Assembly: GCA_020852515.1 (NCBI GenBank) | Contig: JADZAS010000013.1 | Location: 124,001-188,000 of the forward strand | Reading direction: 5' to 3' | Length of the DNA stretch: 64,000 bases | Origin: Phycisphaerales bacterium | Lineage (GTDB): Bacteria; Planctomycetota; Phycisphaerae; Phycisphaerales; UBA5793 | Part shown: one piece after another, positions 16,240 through 23,841 of the stretch | Layout: the number at the start of each line of letters is the position of its first letter | Numbering within the stretch: the stretch's first letter is position 1 | The notes under the pieces: generated by a model | The model's input: the letters and a program-made list of their open reading frames with translations, nothing else | The model's database searches: none | Told to the model about the DNA's origin: nothing | Translations under genes and position numbers: made by a program

Positions 16240-17121
16240 TCACGCCCGGCTGGGCCGCAGGCGGTTCCACGCCAGGGCCGCGGCAAAGAGCATCGCGAGA
16301 ATGAGCACGACCATCGGCCCCACCGGCAGGCGGCCACCCATGACGCCAAAGGCCGCGAGGTAGCCCCCCACCATCCCGATCTCGCCGAGCACCACGCTCG
16401 CGACGAGCACGGTGGCCAGGCGCCGGCTGATGAGCAGAGCCGCGGCGCCGGGCACAATGAGCAGCGCGTTGACGAGGATGAGACCGAGCAGTTTCATGCA
16501 CAGCACGATGATGCCCGCGATCATGAGCAGCAGCAGGTAGTGCAGCAGCGTGGTGCGCACGCCAAAGACGCGGCTGACCGTCTCGTCGAACGCGAAGAAG
16601 ACGATCTCTTTGTAGAGAAGCGCGAGCGCCGCGATGACCAGCAGCGAGCAGCCCGCCGCGAGCCAGACGTCCTGCGACCGCAGAAAGAGAATGTTGCCAA
16701 AGAGCACGACGTCCCACTGGGTGGGCGGCGTAACGCGGCCGGCCGTGAGCGCATCGTACCACCCGGCCCCGCGCAGGTGCAGGCGCATCTGGTCGAGCAG
16801 GAATCCGATGCCCATCGCCGCCACGAGCAGGATGCCGATGGCCGTGTCGATCATGACCTTGCGGCTGCGGCTGAGCAGGGCGATGATGATCGCCGTGCCG
16901 ATGCAGAAGAGAAAGATGGTCAGGTCGCGCCACCAGCCGCTCAGCGCCAGAAACGCGGCCAGCCCGACGCCGCCAAAGCCGGCGTGCGTGATGCCCTGGC
17001 CGATGAAGGCCAGCCGCTTGAGGACGATCACCACGCTGAGCAGCGCGCACGCGGCGGTAAGAGCGATCCCGGCGAGCAGCGGTGCGAGGAAGCGCGGCTC
17101 AAATGCGTCCCAGATCGTCAT
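16240..17121 (-). CDS. znuB: Metal (Zn/Mn) ABC transporter permease, ZnuB/MntB family
   Basis: A 293-residue integral membrane protein with about eight hydrophobic helices. It belongs to the ABC-3 family of zinc, manganese or iron uptake permeases; the segment RLAFIGQGITHAGFGGVG matches the family's conserved cytoplasmic loop, and LLGLILVNALLIVPGAAALL is also typical. The start at 17121 was chosen because its ATG overlaps the stop of the ATPase gene by 4 bp (ATGA); upstream residues in the frame are out-of-frame shadow of that gene. With the ATPase and lipoprotein genes it makes a complete importer. Sequence alone does not separate zinc from manganese. Confidence 0.9.
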   Translation of the reverse strand: MTIWDAFEPRFLAPLLAGIALTAACALLSVVIVLKRLAFIGQGITHAGFGGVGLAAFLALSGWWRDLTIFLFCIGTAIIIALLSRSRKVMIDTAIGILLVAAMGIGFLLDQMRLHLRGAGWYDALTAGRVTPPTQWDVVLFGNILFLRSQDVWLAAGCSLLVIAALALLYKEIVFFAFDETVSRVFGVRTTLLHYLLLLMIAGIIVLCMKLLGLILVNALLIVPGAAALLISRRLATVLVASVVLGEIGMVGGYLAAFGVMGGRLPVGPMVVLILAMLFAAALAWNRLRPSRA

Positions 17122-17927
17122 GGCCCGGCGTCCCGCAGCGCGATCCCGGCGAGATTGTGGTTGAACACCTCGGCGAGCACTTCGCGCGTCAGCCCGGACG
17201 GTGCCGCATGGAAGTGCAACCGGCGGTTCAGGCACGCCACTTGGTCGCAGCCGGCGACGATGGCGCGCAGGTCATGGCTCACGATGAGCACCGTTAGCCG
17301 ATACGAGCGGTGGATGGAGTCCATGAGTTGGGCAAACTTCGCCTGCCCGACCTCGTCGATGCCGACCATTGGCTCATCGAGCACGAGCAGCCGCGGCCGG
17401 CCCGCGAGAGCCCGGGCGAGAAAGACGCGCTGCTGCTGCCCGCCGGAGAGATCGCCTACGGGCTTGCCGGCCAGATCGGCGATGCCGACCTGTTCGAGCG
17501 CCTGGGCTGCGGCGTCGCGATCATCGGACGACGCCCGGCGGAACATGCCGGTCCGGCCGACGATTCCCTGCCGCACCACCTGGGAGACGCTGAGCGGAAA
17601 TCGGATCTCCACGTCGTGCCGCTGGGGCACGTAGCCGACCAGGCTCGCAAGGCAGGCCTCTGCGGGCGTGCGGCCGAACACGCTGATGTCGCCCTCGGTG
17701 GGTTTGAGCAGGCCGAGAATGAGTTTGAGCAGCGTGGACTTACCCCCGCCGTTGGGCCCGACTATTCCAAGCCGTGTCCCCACCGGGATGTGCATGGTGA
17801 TGTCGTCCAGCACGCGCACGCCCGGTACGTAGGAATAGCAGACGCGATCGACGCACACGGCGTCGCCGGCGTGATGCTGCTCCAGTTCGGCGGAGTGATC
17901 GTGTTGGCAGCAGTGCGCTTCAGCCAC
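17118..17927 (-). CDS. znuC: Metal (Zn/Mn) ABC transporter ATP-binding protein, ZnuC/MntA family
   Basis: A 269-residue ATPase. Walker A GPNGGGKST, Q-loop region YVPQRHDVEI, signature LSGGQQQRVFLARAL, Walker B LLVLDEPMVGID and the H-loop in IVSHDL are all intact. The N-terminus carries a short His/Cys-rich tract (AHCCQHDHSAELEQHH) before the ABC domain, a plausible metal-binding tail. It overlaps the lipoprotein gene upstream by 8 bp and the permease gene downstream by 4 bp, so the three are translationally coupled. Confidence 0.92.
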   Translation of the reverse strand: MAEAHCCQHDHSAELEQHHAGDAVCVDRVCYSYVPGVRVLDDITMHIPVGTRLGIVGPNGGGKSTLLKLILGLLKPTEGDISVFGRTPAEACLASLVGYVPQRHDVEIRFPLSVSQVVRQGIVGRTGMFRRASSDDRDAAAQALEQVGIADLAGKPVGDLSGGQQQRVFLARALAGRPRLLVLDEPMVGIDEVGQAKFAQLMDSIHRSYRLTVLIVSHDLRAIVAGCDQVACLNRRLHFHAAPSGLTREVLAEVFNHNLAGIALRDAGP

Positions 17928-18921
17928 CGCCGTCCTTCGCCGCGACGTTGTCGCGCAGGCCTTGCACGAGGTTGTCCAGGTTCGTGCGCATCATGGCATC
18001 GTACGTCTCGTAGCCGCTGCGATTCGGATCGCCCAGCGGATCGAGCAGGCGCGGCCTGACGGCGCCGCCGAGGCCCTCGATCGCCCGCGAATCGAACTGC
18101 GGCTCAATGAACACGGCGCGGACACCCTGCTCATCGATGAAGCGGCGCACCTGCTGGAGGCGCGCGGGCGTCACATCGTGCGTCTCGAGGCTCAGCACCG
18201 TCGCCACGACGTTCAGCTCATACTCCTCGGCCAGCGGGTTGAACGCGTCGTGGAACGTGATGAGCCGGCGATCGGTGATCGGCTCCAACGCGTCCTCATA
18301 CGCCACGTCGATCGCCGCGAGTTGCTCCTGCACTTCCGCTTCGCGCTGGCTGATGGCGGCGGCGCGATCGGGGTAGAGCGCCGCGAGTTCCTTCGCGAAA
18401 GCCGCGACAAGTTTGGAAGCGTGGCGCGGCACGAGCCAGACATGCGGATTGGCGCCGGCGAGGTCGTGGTGATCCTCGCCGTGTTCGGCGTGGTCGTGGC
18501 CTTCGTGGCCGTCGCCGGCCTCAAACTCGCCGAGTTCGCCGCCGAGGGTGGACATGAGGTGCACGAGCCGCAGGCCCTGGCCCGCTCGATCGCGATACGC
18601 CGGCGCCACCCAGTCGTCGATGCCGCCGCCGTTGGCCACGAGGAGCGCGGCGTAGTTGAGGGCATCCACATCGGCCGGCGAGGGTGTGTAGCCGTGGCTG
18701 CTCACGCCCGGCGGCAGGATCAGCGTGACTTTGACCTCGGGACCGGCCACCTGCCGGACGAGGTCGTAGAGCGGGAAGATGGTGACAACGACGCCGCCCC
18801 CTGCGGGCTTGCCCGAGCCGCCGCGGGAGCAGCCGGCCAGCGCGACCGCTCCGGCAGCCACGGCAACGAGCAGGAGGAGCACTGGCGCGAACCGGCGGTG
18901 CGTGAGCGACGTTTCAGGCAT
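17920..18921 (-). CDS. znuA: Metal-binding lipoprotein, ZnuA-like (cluster A-I substrate-binding protein)
   Basis: A 333-residue exported solute-binding protein. The signal sequence ends in the lipobox LAGC (Cys about residue 31). Metal ligands typical of the family are seen in SSHGYTPSPAD, GANPHVWL and TFHDAFNPL. Between the first two lies a His/Asp/Glu-rich loop (GDGHEGHDHAEHGEDHHD), characteristic of zinc-specific ZnuA proteins and absent from most manganese binders. That favours zinc as substrate. It is the first gene of the operon; no clear Zur box was identified in the 185 bp upstream. Confidence 0.92.
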   Translation of the reverse strand: MPETSLTHRRFAPVLLLLVAVAAGAVALAGCSRGGSGKPAGGGVVVTIFPLYDLVRQVAGPEVKVTLILPPGVSSHGYTPSPADVDALNYAALLVANGGGIDDWVAPAYRDRAGQGLRLVHLMSTLGGELGEFEAGDGHEGHDHAEHGEDHHDLAGANPHVWLVPRHASKLVAAFAKELAALYPDRAAAISQREAEVQEQLAAIDVAYEDALEPITDRRLITFHDAFNPLAEEYELNVVATVLSLETHDVTPARLQQVRRFIDEQGVRAVFIEPQFDSRAIEGLGGAVRPRLLDPLGDPNRSGYETYDAMMRTNLDNLVQGLRDNVAAKDGGG

Positions 18922-19105
18922 AGGAAGATTCTCCCCAATCGGCTCAGGTAATCCACTGCATTTAAACGGCCGGCGAGCCGATCTGCATACGGTACCGCGC
19001 CGGCCTGGACGAAGTTCGGCGGTTCTGGCTTCAATCTTGCCAGGGCGCCTCTTGGCGATTACAGTTGGTTTTCCCGTCTGCCGGCTGCGGCCGACGGGCG
19101 CACAC

Positions 19106-19178
19106 GGGGTGGTAGCTCAATTGGGAGAGCGCTACGTTCGCAATGTAGAGGTTGTGAGTTCGATCCTCATCCACTCCA
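19106..19178 (+). tRNA. tRNA-Ala (anticodon CGC)
   Basis: A full 73-nt cloverleaf can be drawn: acceptor GGGGTGG/CCACTCC, D-stem GCTC/GAGC, anticodon stem CTACG/TGTAG with loop TTCGCAA (anticodon CGC, reading GCG), and T-stem GTGAG/CTCAT with TTCGATC. The third acceptor pair is G-U, the identity determinant of alanine tRNAs. The CCA end is not encoded; the discriminator A is followed by CT. Confidence 0.96.
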
Positions 19179-19184
19179 CTTGAG

Positions 19185-19210
19185 CGCCCAGGCACAACCG
19201 TGCCTGGGCG
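19185..19210 (+). terminator. Terminator hairpin after tRNA-Ala
   Basis: A perfect 11-bp stem, CGCCCAGGCAC/GTGCCTGGGCG, with an AACC loop starts 7 nt after the tRNA. The T tract is short (TTGC). It also shows that a GTG at 19200, inside the stem, is not the start of the next gene. Confidence 0.7.
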
Positions 19211-19253
19211 TTGCACATCCAAAAGGGCTAGGCGATTCTGCTATGATGATGGC

Positions 19254-22200
19254 ATGGCCATCTTTTCGCGCAACAAGAGTCGCACCGCTCCCGTAGCGGT
19301 TCCCGCCGCCCCGGTCCGCACCGCCCCCATCGCCGCCTCGCACGCCGGGCTGGATCGCAATCTCGAAGCCCAGATTCAGACGATCGGCCGCGCTTTTCTG
19401 GAAAAAGCTCGCGGCCAGAAAGCGGGGATGCTCAGCACCCAGTTCTGGTCCGACAGTCTCATGGAATGGTCCATGAAGGATCCGAACTTCAAGGTGCAAC
19501 TGTTCCGCTTCGTTGACGCCTTCCCGATGCTCAAGACGCCCGAGCAGGTGCACGACCACCTCGTGGACTACCTCACCCAGCCCGGCGTCACGGCGCCCGC
19601 CGCCATCTCCCTGGGTCTCAAGGCCGGCGGCATCGCCAAGGGCCTGTTCACCTCGACGGTCACCCGGCAGATCACGGGCATGGCCAACAAGTTCATCGCC
19701 GGCACCGACGCCGCCTCCGCCCTGCCCGGCCTCAAGAAACTCTGGGATCACAACGTCGCCTTCTCCGTGGACCTGCTCGGCGAGGCGTGCGTTTCCGAGT
19801 CCGAAGCGCTCGCGTACCAGGCGAAGTACCTCGACCTCGTTGAGAATCTCACCAGCGAAGTCGGCTCGTGGAAAGCGAATCCCAAACTCGAGTCGGACTA
19901 CCTCGGCGCCATTCCGCGCGTCAACGTCTCGATCAAGATCTCATCGCTCTACTCGATGACCGACCCGATCAACACGAGCGGCAGCATTCGCGCGCTGATC
20001 GACCGGCTTGAACCGATCCTCGTCGCCGCGCAGAAGCGCGGCGTGTTCATCAACTTCGACATGGAGCAGTTCGCGCTCAAAGACCTGACGCTCGAACTGT
20101 TCATGGCCTGCTGCGAGAAGTTTGACTTCCACGCGGGACTGGCGATGCAGGCGTATCTGCGGTCGGGCCCCGACGACGCGCGGCGCGTGATCGACTGGGC
20201 CAAACGCGCCGGCCGACAGGTCACGGTGCGCCTCGTCAAAGGCGCCTACTGGGACTACGAAACGATCCAGGCCGAACAGAAGGGCTGGCCGGTCCCCGTC
20301 TGGTCGCGCAAGAGCGACACAGATGCTTGCTTCGAAACCATGGCTGGCCTGTTCATTCAGAACATGCCGCGCAGTGCCGGCGAAGGCGGCGTCAAGCTCG
20401 CGCTTGGTTCGCACAACGTGCGTTCGATCGCCCACAGCCTCGCACTGCTGCGCAGCCTCGACCTGCCGGATACCGCGCTTGAACTGCAGATGCTCCATGG
20501 CATGGGCGACCAACTCAAGGCTGCGGCGGTTGAGACGGGTCTGCGCCTGCGCGAGTACGTACCGGTGGGCGAGATGCTCCCCGGCATGGCCTACCTGGTC
20601 CGACGCCTGCTCGAAAACACCAGCAATGAATCCTGGCTGAAGGCAGGCTTTGCGGATAACGCTTCAACCGAAGCCCTGCTTGCCAATCCGCGCAGCAAGT
20701 CCACCGGCCCCGATCCGGGCATCGAAGCCTTCAACTCGCTGCCCGAGCGGCACGCGCTGACGCCGGCGGTTGACGGCGTCGGCGACGGTCGGCCATTCTT
20801 CACCGACCCGCCGCGCGACTTCTCACAGAAATCGGTGCGCGAAGCGTTCAAGCGCGCGGTCGACGCGGCTGTCGTGCCAAGCGTCAAGGCGGACCGGACG
20901 GAAGAAGACGCCGAGCGGGCGCTCGCCGCCGCGCACGCCGCCCTGCCGCGCTGGCGCGCGACGCCGATCCGCGATCGGGCCAACGTCCTCTGCCGCGCCG
21001 CCGCGATCATGCGCAAGCGCCGCGATGAACTCTGCGGCATCATCATCCGCGAAGCCGGCAAGACCTGGCGCGAAGCCGATGGCGATGTGTGCGAGGCGAT
21101 GGACTTCTGCGAGTATTACGCCCGCATGGCCGTGGCGCTCTTCGAGCACCAGCGCCTGGGCCGCTTCGTGGGCGAACTCGACCAGGTCGTCTACCAGCCG
21201 CGCGGCGTCGCGGTCGTCATCAGCCCGTGGAACTTCCCGCTGGCGATCCTCACTGGCATGACCACGGCCGCGATCGTGACGGGCAATCCGACGCTCATCA
21301 AGCCCGCGGGCCCGACGCTGGGCATCGCCCGGGCCTTCTACGACATCATGCTCGAAGCGGGTTGTCCGGCGGATGTCATCCATTTCATGGCCGGACCCGG
21401 CCGCACCGTCGGCGCCAAACTCGTGCGTGACAAGCGCGTCGCGCTCATCGCCTTCACCGGTTCGATGGAGGTCGGCCTGGACATCGTCGGCGCCGCCGGC
21501 CAGGTGCCCGAGGGCCAGGGCCACGTCAAGAAGGTTGTTTGCGAGATGGGCGGCAAGAACGCCATCATCGTCGACGCCTCGGCCGATCTCGACGAAGCCG
21601 TGCTCGGCGTGCGCTACAGCGCCTTCGGCTACCAGGGACAGAAGTGCTCCGCCTGCTCGCGGGCCATCGTCGTTGACACCAACTACGACCTCTTCGTCGA
21701 GCGCCTCATCGAGGCAACGCGCGCTTTGAAGATCGGCAACCCGGTCGATCCGAGCGTCGATCTCGGCCCGGTCATTGACGAACCGGCGTACAAGTCGATC
21801 ATGAGTTACATCGAGATCGGCAAGAAAGAAGCGAGGCTCGGGCTCGCGATGGACCTGCCGCCGGCTGAACAACTCGTGCCGGGCCGGCATTATGTGCCGC
21901 CGCACATCTTTGTCGATGTGCCGCCGACGGCCCGCATCGCGCGTGAGGAGATCTTCGGGCCGGTGTTGTCGGTCATCAAGGTCAAGACGTTTGATGAGGC
22001 GCTCGAAATTGCCAACTCGTCGCATTACAAACTGACGGGCGGCGTCTTCAGCCGCAAGCCTTCGAATCTCGAGAAGGCGCGGGCCGAATTCCGCGTCGGA
22101 AATCTGTACCTGAACCGCGGATGCACGGCGGCGCTGGTCGGCCGCCAGCCGTTCGGCGGCTTCGGCATGTCCGGCGTGGGCACCAAGGCCGGCGGGCCGG

Positions 22201-22277
22201 ACTACCTGCTCCACTTCGTCGAGCCGCGCACCATCTGCGAGAATACGATGCGAAGGGGATTCGCACCGGAGTTGTAA
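19254..22277 (+). CDS. putA: Bifunctional proline dehydrogenase / L-glutamate gamma-semialdehyde dehydrogenase (PutA-type)
   Basis: A 1007-residue enzyme oxidising proline to glutamate. Residues up to about 480 form the FAD-dependent PRODH barrel (INFDMEQFALKDLTLELF, RLVKGAYWDYE, ALGSHNVRSIAHSL, QMLHGMGDQL). About residues 530-1000 are the aldehyde dehydrogenase: SPWNFPLAI, the cofactor-loop FTGSMEVG, EMGGKNAIIV, and catalytic Cys798 in GYQGQKCSACSRA, then EEIFGPVLSV. It lacks the N-terminal ribbon-helix-helix DNA-binding domain of E. coli PutA, so it is enzyme only. The ATG at 19254 has no Shine-Dalgarno sequence; TATGAT lies 6 nt upstream. Confidence 0.94.
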   Translation: MAIFSRNKSRTAPVAVPAAPVRTAPIAASHAGLDRNLEAQIQTIGRAFLEKARGQKAGMLSTQFWSDSLMEWSMKDPNFKVQLFRFVDAFPMLKTPEQVHDHLVDYLTQPGVTAPAAISLGLKAGGIAKGLFTSTVTRQITGMANKFIAGTDAASALPGLKKLWDHNVAFSVDLLGEACVSESEALAYQAKYLDLVENLTSEVGSWKANPKLESDYLGAIPRVNVSIKISSLYSMTDPINTSGSIRALIDRLEPILVAAQKRGVFINFDMEQFALKDLTLELFMACCEKFDFHAGLAMQAYLRSGPDDARRVIDWAKRAGRQVTVRLVKGAYWDYETIQAEQKGWPVPVWSRKSDTDACFETMAGLFIQNMPRSAGEGGVKLALGSHNVRSIAHSLALLRSLDLPDTALELQMLHGMGDQLKAAAVETGLRLREYVPVGEMLPGMAYLVRRLLENTSNESWLKAGFADNASTEALLANPRSKSTGPDPGIEAFNSLPERHALTPAVDGVGDGRPFFTDPPRDFSQKSVREAFKRAVDAAVVPSVKADRTEEDAERALAAAHAALPRWRATPIRDRANVLCRAAAIMRKRRDELCGIIIREAGKTWREADGDVCEAMDFCEYYARMAVALFEHQRLGRFVGELDQVVYQPRGVAVVISPWNFPLAILTGMTTAAIVTGNPTLIKPAGPTLGIARAFYDIMLEAGCPADVIHFMAGPGRTVGAKLVRDKRVALIAFTGSMEVGLDIVGAAGQVPEGQGHVKKVVCEMGGKNAIIVDASADLDEAVLGVRYSAFGYQGQKCSACSRAIVVDTNYDLFVERLIEATRALKIGNPVDPSVDLGPVIDEPAYKSIMSYIEIGKKEARLGLAMDLPPAEQLVPGRHYVPPHIFVDVPPTARIAREEIFGPVLSVIKVKTFDEALEIANSSHYKLTGGVFSRKPSNLEKARAEFRVGNLYLNRGCTAALVGRQPFGGFGMSGVGTKAGGPDYLLHFVEPRTICENTMRRGFAPEL

Positions 22278-22295
22278 TCGACCGAGCGTATCCGC

Positions 22296-22628
22296 ATGAC
22301 CGACCGTCTCGATATCGACGCGGCCAGAGAGCGGCTCAAGGAGCTCGAGTCGGAAATCGGTCGAGTCCGCGCGATGCTGCCGAAGGAGAAGCAGCCCAGA
22401 TCGGCGCCGGCTATGCACTGCCCTTCGTGCGGCGCTGAAATGGAATCCGGGATCCTCGTCGTCAAGGAGACGCTCTGGGGCTTCCTGTTGGCCGGGCTTT
22501 CATATCAGCACCTCTTCTTTCGGAGCGATGACGCCGACAAGGATGAGTGTGTGTTGGCGTCGGGCGTGCCCAGCCACGGCCATCGCTGCCCGGCCTGCCA
22601 TACCGTGCTGTTCCGAAGCAGGTCCTGA
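22296..22628 (+). CDS. Small zinc-ribbon protein of unknown function
   Basis: A 110-residue protein with a short N-terminal heptad helix (ARERLKELESEIGRVRAML), then CPSCGAEMESG and, near the end, RCPACHTV. These give a four-cysteine zinc-ribbon pattern (CxxC...CxxC) similar to the small C-P-x-C-G-x-x-M proteins widespread in bacteria (DUF6487-like). The gene starts 18 bp after the putA stop, on the same strand, so co-transcription is likely. The family link is moderate and no function is known. Confidence 0.7.
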   Translation: MTDRLDIDAARERLKELESEIGRVRAMLPKEKQPRSAPAMHCPSCGAEMESGILVVKETLWGFLLAGLSYQHLFFRSDDADKDECVLASGVPSHGHRCPACHTVLFRSRS

Positions 22629-22687
22629 TCTCAATTCGACGCTGGCATACGATTCCGCACACGCCGGGGGCTACGGAGTGTGACATC

Positions 22688-23176
22688 ATGGCCACTGCAG
22701 CCGGACAGGTGGACACGAAAAAGGCCCAGCGGCGGCCGCTTCGCTTCAATTCACTCGACGAAGTGAGGGCCGAGATCAATCGGCTCGCGTCATGCGAAGT
22801 TCGATCGACGGGCAACTGGACGCCCGCTCAGGCCATCGATCATCTTGCTTCCATCATTGAGGGTTCACTCGACGGCATCCCGGCGCAGGCCCCGTGGTTC
22901 GTGCGGATGCTTGCGCCGACGTTTCGCAACAAGGCGTTGCACAAGGGCATTCAGCCCGGCATCAAGCTCAGCGGCGACATGCTCCGCGTCATGCCCGCCG
23001 ACGACGTGACGCTCGACAAGGCCATGGCCCGGATCAACCGCATCTTTGAGCGGCTGGATCGGGGTGAGAAGATGCTCCAGCCCAGCCCGGTCTTCGGCAG
23101 GATGACGCACGAAGACTGGTGTAACCTCCACATGCGCCACGCCGAACTGCACCTGTCGTTCCAGCACCCGGCCTAA
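22688..23176 (+). CDS. DUF1569 / DinB-like four-helix protein
   Basis: A 162-residue protein. The ATG at 22688 was chosen because it begins just before the recognisable domain; the frame extends upstream only through the preceding gene. The pattern RSTGNWTPAQAIDHLASII, with HMRHAELHLSF at the C-terminus, fits DUF1569, a relative of DinB/YfiT proteins whose spaced histidines bind a metal. The biochemical role is unknown. The last codons overlap the convergent SRPBCC gene by 4 bp. Confidence 0.8.
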   Translation: MATAAGQVDTKKAQRRPLRFNSLDEVRAEINRLASCEVRSTGNWTPAQAIDHLASIIEGSLDGIPAQAPWFVRMLAPTFRNKALHKGIQPGIKLSGDMLRVMPADDVTLDKAMARINRIFERLDRGEKMLQPSPVFGRMTHEDWCNLHMRHAELHLSFQHPA

Positions 23177-23715
23177 TCGCGCGACTCGCCGAATCTCTCG
23201 CGCAGACACTGACATCGGTACCTGAAGATCGAACGAAGGTCGCGCCGGACGAACAGGGCGTTGGCGAGTGCGCCGCCGATCATGTCATAGACGACGTGAT
23301 CGCCGCACAATGTTCCGCCGTCACACTCCCGGAACGAATGCTCGTGACGCCAGACCCGGTACGGCCCGTGCAACTGCTCATCGACAAACCGATGCGGCGG
23401 CTCCCAGGCGCTGATGAGGCTGCGCCACTTGATCGGAATGCCACGGATCTTTAGTCGGTAGTCAATCTGAGACCCATGCCGCATCTCGATGGGTCGGGGC
23501 GTGCGCACTTCGAACCGCAGCGAGTCCGGAGTAATGGCATCGAGGTTCGCGGCGTCGGAGAAGAATTCGAACACTTCTGCAACCGGCCGGGGCAACCACA
23601 ACAGCGCCCGAAGCTCAAATCGCCCGTCCGGCCGGCGGGGGAATAAAACCACCCCCTGCTCGGTCGCGGCGCTGCGCTGATTCAGCTCGGTATTGCCGGA
23701 TTCTGTTGCCGCCAC
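23173..23715 (-). CDS. SRPBCC-family (START-like) ligand-binding protein
   Basis: A 180-residue cytoplasmic protein. LWLPRPVAEVFEFFSDAANL, IRGIPIKWRSLISAWEPPHR, FVDEQLHGPYRVWRHEHSF and VVYDMIGG match the START-like helix-grip fold of the COG4276 group, which binds hydrophobic ligands. This group is often annotated as a cell-division inhibitor next to SulA-like genes, but no such context exists here. A CysXXCys-like tail (YRCQCLRERFG) is present. The ligand is unknown. Confidence 0.8.
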   Translation of the reverse strand: MAATESGNTELNQRSAATEQGVVLFPRRPDGRFELRALLWLPRPVAEVFEFFSDAANLDAITPDSLRFEVRTPRPIEMRHGSQIDYRLKIRGIPIKWRSLISAWEPPHRFVDEQLHGPYRVWRHEHSFRECDGGTLCGDHVVYDMIGGALANALFVRRDLRSIFRYRCQCLRERFGESRD

Positions 23716-23758
23716 GGTGTCAAAGATACTCAGATCGCCAGCGGCGGGTTCTCATGGG

Positions 23759-23787
23759 TTGACGATACCGGGGATTCTCCGTAGTCT
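23759..23787 (+). promoter_or_regulatory. Sigma-70-like promoter before the S9 peptidase
   Basis: TTGACG (23759-23764), a 17-nt spacer, TAGTCT (23782-23787). It lies 54 bp before the ATG at 23842, which has GAAAGGA as ribosome-binding site. Confidence 0.5.
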
Positions 23788-23841
23788 GCTGACTCAGGCG
23801 GTTCGTCCGACCGAACGCCAAAGTGCACCGAAAGGACCACC

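Noticed and set aside
19200-19253. Earlier GTG start for PutA at 19200
   Set aside because: It lies within the tRNA terminator hairpin and adds residues unrelated to PutA proteins.
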